Shown here piece after piece: positions 41,235-46,168 of a DNA stretch of 46,168 nt. Source of the stretch: Methanoregula sp. UBA471. Its GTDB lineage: Archaea > Halobacteriota > Methanomicrobia > Methanomicrobiales > Methanospirillaceae. Position numbers and translations under genes: made by a program. The DNA is taken from positions 1 through 46,168 of the forward strand of contig DADT01000008.1 of assembly GCA_002495065.1 (NCBI GenBank). The letters are read 5' to 3'. The notes under the pieces were generated by a model. It was not told the origin of the DNA and made no database searches. It saw only the letters and a program-made list of their open reading frames with translations. The stretch's first letter is position 1. Each line of letters opens with the position of its first letter.

Positions 41235-42674
41235 ATGGACGCGTATCCGATAATTCTTGGCGGTGTAAAGAAACAGACCGATGAAATCGTGAATGTCCGG
41301 TTTCCCTACACCGGTGAAATTTATGCTAAGGTCTGCCAGGCAGGCCAGAGTGACCTGGAAGAGGCTGTTGCAGCGGCAGTGCGGGGTTTTGAAAAAACGA
41401 GGACACTCTCTTCCGGCGCACGATCGAATATCCTCATCCGTCTCGCCGATGAGATCCACCGGAGATCGGACGAGCTGGTCGATGTCATGGTGATGGAGGG
41501 TGGCAAAACAAAAAAATTTGCCACCAATGAAGTCAGCCGGGCTGAAATAACGGTCAGGACTTCGGCGGAGGAAGCAAAACGTATCTACGGGGAGATAATT
41601 CCGCTGGACTGGACCGGAGAGACCGAGGGCAGGATTGGATTCCTCCAGCGGTTTCCGCTCGGACCTGTCTTCGGGATTGTGCCCTTCAATTTCCCGCTCA
41701 ACCTCGCCTGCCACAAGCTTGCGCCGGCAATTGCTGCAGGCAATCCGGTCATCCTCAAACCCGCGTCTGCGACGCCTGTGTGCAGTCTCCTCCTTGGTGA
41801 AATGGCACTTGATGCCGGCCTTCCCCCGGAAGCGATAAGTGTGGTGCCGTGTGCAGGTGTCCGTGCGGAACAACTGGCGCGGGACAGCCGGATTGCCTAT
41901 CTCTCGTTTACCGGAAGCTGTTCGGTTGGATGGCACCTGAAGGACATCGCGGGACGCAAGAAAGTGGGACTGGAGCTGGGAGGGAATGCAGCGGTTATCG
42001 TCCACGAGGACGCAAACCTCGATTTTGCAGCAGACCGCATCGCGACGGGAGGTTTCATAAACGCCGGACAGGTCTGCATTTCTGTCCAGCGGGTACTTGT
42101 CCACCGCCCCGTGTTCGATCGCATGCTTGAAAAAATTCTCTTATCGGTAAAGGCACTGAGGATCGGCGATCCCCGTGAACCATCGACAGATATCGGTCCG
42201 ATGATCGACCAGCAGAAGGCAGAGGAAGCATACCGGAAAGTCAAGGAAGCTGTCAGGCAGGGTGCACGGGTTCTGACAGGCGGGACGCTCGATGGCACCT
42301 TATTTACACCGACGATAATTACTGACACGACGCCGGATATGAGAATTAACCGTGAGGAGGTCTTTGCCCCGGTTATCTCCATTGCTCCCTATGACACATT
42401 TGCAGAGGCCCTGCAGATGGCAAACGCCAGTGACTTTGGTCTCCAGGTGGGTGTTTTTACGCAGAATATCAACCGGGTTATGCGGGCATTCAGCACCATG
42501 GAAGTCGGGGGCGTGATGGTAAACGACATCCCGACATTCCGCGTCGATCAGATGCCCTACGGCGGCTTGAAAGGATCAGGGATCGGGCGTGAAGGCCCAC
42601 GGTACGCGATTGAAGAGATGACTGAACTCCGGCTGATGGTAATAAACAGGAATGGCGGGGCGAATCAGGACTGA
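41235..42674 (+). CDS. Aldehyde dehydrogenase, lactaldehyde-dehydrogenase (CofA)-like
   Basis: The start is ATG 41235 with AAAGGTT before it. The 479-residue NAD(P)-dependent enzyme shows G-I-V-P-F-N-F-P-L-N-L near 150, N-P-V-I-L-K-P-A-S-A-T-P near 174, the catalytic glutamate in L-E-L-G-G-N near 250, and the nucleophile cysteine in G-Q-V-C-I-S-V-Q-R near 284. Archaeal relatives include CofA, which oxidises lactaldehyde to lactate for coenzyme F420 synthesis; the methanogen context makes this plausible but does not prove it, as many ALDHs look alike. A LOG-like gene follows six bases after the stop. Confidence 0.88.
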   Translation: MDAYPIILGGVKKQTDEIVNVRFPYTGEIYAKVCQAGQSDLEEAVAAAVRGFEKTRTLSSGARSNILIRLADEIHRRSDELVDVMVMEGGKTKKFATNEVSRAEITVRTSAEEAKRIYGEIIPLDWTGETEGRIGFLQRFPLGPVFGIVPFNFPLNLACHKLAPAIAAGNPVILKPASATPVCSLLLGEMALDAGLPPEAISVVPCAGVRAEQLARDSRIAYLSFTGSCSVGWHLKDIAGRKKVGLELGGNAAVIVHEDANLDFAADRIATGGFINAGQVCISVQRVLVHRPVFDRMLEKILLSVKALRIGDPREPSTDIGPMIDQQKAEEAYRKVKEAVRQGARVLTGGTLDGTLFTPTIITDTTPDMRINREEVFAPVISIAPYDTFAEALQMANASDFGLQVGVFTQNINRVMRAFSTMEVGGVMVNDIPTFRVDQMPYGGLKGSGIGREGPRYAIEEMTELRLMVINRNGGANQD

Positions 42675-42680
42675 AAAGGT

Positions 42681-43157
42681 ATGGGACAGATCGCGGTAAT
42701 CGGCCCTGCAGATCCAACCACGGAAGAGTACGAGACTGCCAGGACCGTCGGTTTTCTTGTCGCGGGGAATCGCGAAACCCTTGTCTGCGGAGGGCTCTCC
42801 GGCGTGATGGAAGCAGCGTGCCGGGGTGCACAGGAACAGGGTGGCCTGACAGTCGGTATTGTACCTGATGCCGGGAACGGGAACCGGTTCCTGGACGTCG
42901 TCATCCGGACGGGACTCGGGCACGCCCGGAACACACTGGTCGCCCAGTCTTCCGATGCGGTCATCGCGATCGGGGGAGGTTACGGGACTCTCTCGGAGAT
43001 TGCCATTGCGCTGAAGATCGGGCATCCGGTCTTTGGCATAAAAACATGGGAGATCGAGGGGGTAGTGAAGTGCGCGACACCCGAAGAAGCGGTGCTTATG
43101 GCAGTACGCGCCGCACGCCTGTCTCCCGGGTATCGTACCCCCCGAGGCGGTCCATAA
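42681..43157 (+). CDS. TIGR00725/LOG-like Rossmann-fold protein
   Basis: The 158-residue protein has the nucleotide-binding start I-A-V-I-G-P-A-D, then C-G-G-L-S-G-V-M-E-A-A near 40, R-N-T-L-V-A-Q-S-S-D-A near 94 and I-G-G-G-Y-G-T-L-S-E-I-A near 107. The P/G-G-G-x-G-T-x-x-E motif is shared with cytokinin-activating LOG and lysine-decarboxylase-like SLOG proteins, so a nucleotide or nucleoside-phosphate ligand is likely. The archaeal group TIGR00725 has no confirmed role. It starts six bases after the aldehyde dehydrogenase. Its 3' end overlaps the convergent MoeA-PBP gene by 62 bases. Confidence 0.85.
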   Translation: MGQIAVIGPADPTTEEYETARTVGFLVAGNRETLVCGGLSGVMEAACRGAQEQGGLTVGIVPDAGNGNRFLDVVIRTGLGHARNTLVAQSSDAVIAIGGGYGTLSEIAIALKIGHPVFGIKTWEIEGVVKCATPEEAVLMAVRAARLSPGYRTPRGGP

Positions 43158-44952
43158 TTTCCCTAAACGGAGGCGAGGTAACTGCCGCACAAAGTTCCGC
43201 GACTCTCGGATCATCAAGGTGCTCACGGCGGATGGCAATCTCGTAGCGTTCGGTCGCAACGGTTTTGAAGGGCAGGCCGAGTGCCTTTGCCGCGCTAAAG
43301 ACACACATCCCCGCATCAACCTCGCCCGTTTTAACGGCGAGTGCAACGGCAAGATGCGTAGTCACCTCCCGCTCATAACCCTGCAATGCATCATGGCTGA
43401 TGCCCCGGATCTTAAGTTCATGATCGAGCAGCATCCGCGTCCCGGACCCTCTCTGGCGGTTGATAAACGAATGCCTGACAAGGTCGTCAAATCCAATACC
43501 AGTACGTGATACGATGCCCTGCTGGCGCTCGGCAACGCAGAGGAGGATAATATCCTCTCCAGGGATGTATTTTTCCAGGTACGGGATATTGTAATCACCA
43601 TTTTCTGCAAGCAGGTGCATTGGAGCGGCGTGGCACTCGTTTTTCTTTAAAGAAAAGATCCCCCCCATACTTCCGACATGGGTAGAGTGAAGTCCGATCT
43701 CTTTTTTCTGGAGAAGATCGGCAAGGTAATCAATCAGGGGATCGTGGCTGCCGGTGATAAGGAGTGCCTTTTCTGCTTCGGCCCGGGAGACGGTCAGGGT
43801 CGCCGGCACAATTTTTCCTGCTTCACAGCCCTCCACGCCGGCGGGTATTTTCAGGTTCGCGTTTGACCGCACCGCACTCATCTGCACTCCGGCTCCACGG
43901 GACAGGGGAGTAAGCACCCAGCGGTCTCCCACCTGTCCGAGTGAGCACAGGACAAACTCATCACTCCCGATATCCTTGGACACGGAAACCGTTAACAGGG
44001 CATCGACTGTTCCGAACGATGATACAGGAAGCCCGAACGCATAGACGAGGGGAGTGACGAGTTCGCGGAGCACCGTCAGCGCGGAAAGAGGATACCCCGG
44101 CATACCGATGACCGGTTTTCTGTCAATCCGCCCGATAATCGCCGGTTTACCCGGTTTTATCGCGATCCCGTGGACCAGCACCTCACCAAGCTCTGCGATG
44201 ACATCGGCAGTGAAGTCCTTTGTCCCCGCAGATGACCCGGCAGAGATGATAACAACATCATTTTCCCGGACAGCCTGCTCCAGTATTTTTTTAATATCTG
44301 CCGGATTGTCTTTTACCATGGGGTATCGCGTACAGGTAGCGCCAAGAGCCACCAGCATCGCTTCTGCCATCACCGTATTGCTCTCCACAACCTGACCGGG
44401 GGCCGGGCGGGTACCATGGCTGACAAGTTCACTTCCCGTTGGTATCAGGCCGATCCGGACCGTGAGTACGGGGACCTCGGTAATGCCATATGCGGCCAGG
44501 GCCCCGGTATCATGGGGGCGTATCCGGTGGCCGGACGGCAGGGCCATCTCAGACTCGCCGATATCCTCACCAGCAGGGCGGATGTGCTGCCAGGACGGGG
44601 CTGCCTTCCGGATGATGAATTCCCCGTGATCGATTTGTACCTCTTCGATCATGATCACCGCGTCATACTCCGGCGGCACAACATTGCCGGTATTCACTCT
44701 CACTGCCTGTTTTATCATGACCGGGTGCTGTTCGCCTGCCCCCCGGGTCTGGCGGCTGATCACGGCAATACCATCCATCGCTGCAAGGTGCACCTCGGGA
44801 ACCGAGTACCGGGCAAAGATGGGTTCAGCAGTTACCCTTCCGACTGATGCAATCAGGGGGACCAGCTCGCGTGCCGGAGTGCAGGAAAAACCGGTCCGCA
44901 GAAGAGAAAGGGCATCGGAAAGCGAAGTCACGGTGAGATAGCGCTTTACCAC
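43096..44952 (-). CDS. moeA: MoeA-type molybdopterin molybdotransferase fused to a periplasmic-binding-protein-like domain
   Basis: The 618-residue protein starts with GTG at 44952 behind GAGGTGATACT. Residues 1-400 form MoeA: the M-D-G-I-A-V-I motif near 59, the I-R-P-A-G-E-D-I-G motif near 124, and S-A-G-S-S-A-G-T-K-D and G-M-P-G-Y-P-L in the MogA-like fold. From about 405 a PBP-like domain follows (L-L-I-T-G-S-H-D-P-L-I-D-Y-L, H-V-G-S-M-G-G-I-F-S-L, R-Q-R-G-S-G-T-R-M-L-L), which in other proteins binds molybdate or tungstate-like ligands. MoeA inserts the metal into adenylated molybdopterin; the extra domain may bring or sense the oxyanion (inference). It overlaps the upstream moeA by seven bases. 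Confidence 0.92.
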   Translation of the reverse strand: MVKRYLTVTSLSDALSLLRTGFSCTPARELVPLIASVGRVTAEPIFARYSVPEVHLAAMDGIAVISRQTRGAGEQHPVMIKQAVRVNTGNVVPPEYDAVIMIEEVQIDHGEFIIRKAAPSWQHIRPAGEDIGESEMALPSGHRIRPHDTGALAAYGITEVPVLTVRIGLIPTGSELVSHGTRPAPGQVVESNTVMAEAMLVALGATCTRYPMVKDNPADIKKILEQAVRENDVVIISAGSSAGTKDFTADVIAELGEVLVHGIAIKPGKPAIIGRIDRKPVIGMPGYPLSALTVLRELVTPLVYAFGLPVSSFGTVDALLTVSVSKDIGSDEFVLCSLGQVGDRWVLTPLSRGAGVQMSAVRSNANLKIPAGVEGCEAGKIVPATLTVSRAEAEKALLITGSHDPLIDYLADLLQKKEIGLHSTHVGSMGGIFSLKKNECHAAPMHLLAENGDYNIPYLEKYIPGEDIILLCVAERQQGIVSRTGIGFDDLVRHSFINRQRGSGTRMLLDHELKIRGISHDALQGYEREVTTHLAVALAVKTGEVDAGMCVFSAAKALGLPFKTVATERYEIAIRREHLDDPRVAELCAAVTSPPFREIMDRLGGYDTRETGVRRVLP

Positions 44953-46151
44953 AGTATCACCTCGACCAATGTTCCCGTCTCCAGCCCTTCACTTTCTGCA
45001 GGCACCCGTACGACTCCCGTACTTTTCACCAGGGTGTTCAGCAGACCGGATTTTCCGAACAGGGGAGTTGCGATCCCGTTTTTTACGGCAACCCGCACGT
45101 AATCCTCCCTGCCTTTTGCGGAGGGCACGTTCTGATCCAGCGCGGCCTGCAGGGTTCGCACACTGCTGCCCGTTTCACCGGTCATGGCAGTGATCAGGTG
45201 TCGGACGATTGCAATGAGCACGATAAATGCAGAAGCCGGGTGGCCGGGCAACCCGATAACCGGCCTGCCATTGCATTTCCCGATGATCGTTGGTTTGCCG
45301 GGAGCGATCGCGATACCGTGGATGAGGACCCTACCCCGTTCTTCGATAATTGCCGATACCATATCACGTTCGTCTTTCGAACTGCCTCCGGAGATCAACA
45401 CCACATCGCATTCTGCGGTTGCCCTGCTGATACCTGCACCGAGGGCATCGCGGTCATCCCTGACAATGCCATAGAATACCGGAAAACACCCCCAGTCCCT
45501 GACTGCCGCTGCGATGACATACGAGTTCACATCCCTGACCTGTCCTGCCTGAGGCCTGACACTCACCGGCACCAGTTCGTTGCCGGTAGAGAGGATCCCG
45601 ATCTTCGGCATCCTGGTCACGGGAACATCCCTGCATCCTGCAGCAGCAAGCACTCCGATGTCCTGTGCCGAAAGTCGTTTACCCATGCGGAGGACCGGCT
45701 CTCCCTCTGAAAAATCCTCGTTATACAAAAGAACGTTTTCCCCAAAAGCGACGGATTTTTTGATGAGGATTTCGTCGCCGATCTGCTCGGCATGTTCAAT
45801 CATCACCACCGCATCGGCACCTGCCGGGAGGACCCCCCCGGTAGGGACGTAGATGCACTCACCCGGCTGCAGGTTCATTCCGGCAGACGCTCCCATGGCA
45901 ACCCTGCCCATGAGGGCGAACATCGAGGGAATGGCATCACTCGAACCCACGGTCTCAGCTGCCCGGACAGCGTACCCGTCGACAACGGTGCGGGTAAAAC
46001 CGGGGATGTCCACGTCTGCTGCTATATCCCGTGCGAGGATGCGGTGGAGTGCATCTGCGAGAGGGACCGGTTCAACCCCGCATCGTACCGCGATCATCCT
46101 GAGTTCATCAACAGCCTTTGAGACAGAAACGAGCTGTAAAAAAAGACTCAT
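44946..46151 (-). CDS. moeA: Molybdopterin molybdotransferase MoeA
   Basis: The 401-residue protein is a stand-alone MoeA. It has V-D-G-Y-A-V-R-A near 66, a P-T-G-G-V-L-P-A-G-A-D near 107, the central G-I-L-S-T-G-N-E-L near 185, S-G-G-S-S-K-D-E-R-D near 253, and G-L-P-G-H-P-A-S-A near 300. The start ATG is at 46151, near the end of the window, so the upstream promoter is not visible. With the fused copy that overlaps its 3' end (GTGGTAA), it forms a tandem pair, as in many archaea, where the two may serve Mo and W separately. The tungsten/molybdenum enzymes of methanogens, such as formylmethanofuran dehydrogenase, need this cofactor. Confidence 0.93.
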   Translation of the reverse strand: MSLFLQLVSVSKAVDELRMIAVRCGVEPVPLADALHRILARDIAADVDIPGFTRTVVDGYAVRAAETVGSSDAIPSMFALMGRVAMGASAGMNLQPGECIYVPTGGVLPAGADAVVMIEHAEQIGDEILIKKSVAFGENVLLYNEDFSEGEPVLRMGKRLSAQDIGVLAAAGCRDVPVTRMPKIGILSTGNELVPVSVRPQAGQVRDVNSYVIAAAVRDWGCFPVFYGIVRDDRDALGAGISRATAECDVVLISGGSSKDERDMVSAIIEERGRVLIHGIAIAPGKPTIIGKCNGRPVIGLPGHPASAFIVLIAIVRHLITAMTGETGSSVRTLQAALDQNVPSAKGREDYVRVAVKNGIATPLFGKSGLLNTLVKSTGVVRVPAESEGLETGTLVEVILW

Positions 46152-46168
46152 TTAAAGCAGCCCAGCTG

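Noticed and set aside
40995..42104. 369-codon open frame on the minus strand
   Set aside because: It lies opposite the aldehyde dehydrogenase and lipoprotein genes, whose protein motifs are unmistakable; its own translation is rich in Cys, Arg and His without any domain.
1..46168. CRISPR array, insertion sequence, integrase or phage genes
   Set aside because: No regularly spaced direct repeats, no transposase-like or integrase-like product and no terminal inverted repeats were seen on reading both strands.

Overview
The window looks like chromosomal DNA from a methanogenic archaeon, most likely order Methanomicrobiales (a Methanoregula-like lineage is my inference; no marker gene here proves the genus). 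The evidence is two tetrahydromethanopterin-pathway genes (an MptE-like pterin pyrophosphokinase and a beta-RFAP/beta-RFH-P synthase), an archaeal-type isoleucyl-tRNA synthetase, a Thg1-like tRNA guanylyltransferase, a TrkA-N/DHH protein, a tRNA-Lys without encoded CCA, TATA-box promoters, GGTGAT-type Shine-Dalgarno sites, and lipoproteins with Thr/Pro-rich linkers. No rRNA, CRISPR array, insertion sequence or phage module was seen. About 40 protein genes are packed on both strands.

Layout. 1-4.5 kb: 5'-truncated membrane hydrolase, NTF2-like protein, SAM methyltransferase coupled to an NAD(P)H-quinone-reductase-like flavoprotein, a frameshifted PNPOx-like gene and a SemiSWEET transporter. 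4.6-10 kb: RDD protein, lipoprotein, and a divergent ABC-2 exporter made of an ATPase and two permeases, one fused to a PrsW-like intramembrane protease. 10-15.8 kb: acetyltransferase, a fused chorismate-lyase/RFAP synthase, MazF/PemK-like protein, nitroreductase, AN1 zinc finger protein, CAP-domain protein, small surface protein, Hsp20. 15.8-22.1 kb: NSS symporter, a broken flavoprotein gene, and a tight operon of P-type cation ATPase, DUF432-like protein and MscS channel. 22.2-25.6 kb: duplicated 93-residue membrane proteins, iron-sulfur flavoprotein, cupin, lipoprotein, tRNA-Lys.

25.7-33.1 kb: TrkA-N/DHH protein, MptE, a radical SAM protein with helix-hairpin-helix end, site-2 protease with CBS domains, PRC-barrel protein, Thg1, and a tethered substrate-binding protein. 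33.2-37 kb: a 1204-residue multi-PAS histidine kinase beside that binding protein. 37-46 kb: IleS, lipoprotein, aldehyde dehydrogenase, LOG-like protein, and two overlapping MoeA genes, the second fused to a periplasmic-binding-protein-like domain.

The most interesting units are (i) the P-type ATPase-DUF432-MscS operon, (ii) the ABC-2 exporter with its built-in PrsW-like protease and a palindromic operator candidate, (iii) the fusion of two probable consecutive steps of methanopterin biosynthesis, (iv) the binding-protein/histidine-kinase pair without any transporter, and (v) the tandem duplicated small membrane proteins that share a 5' leader motif.
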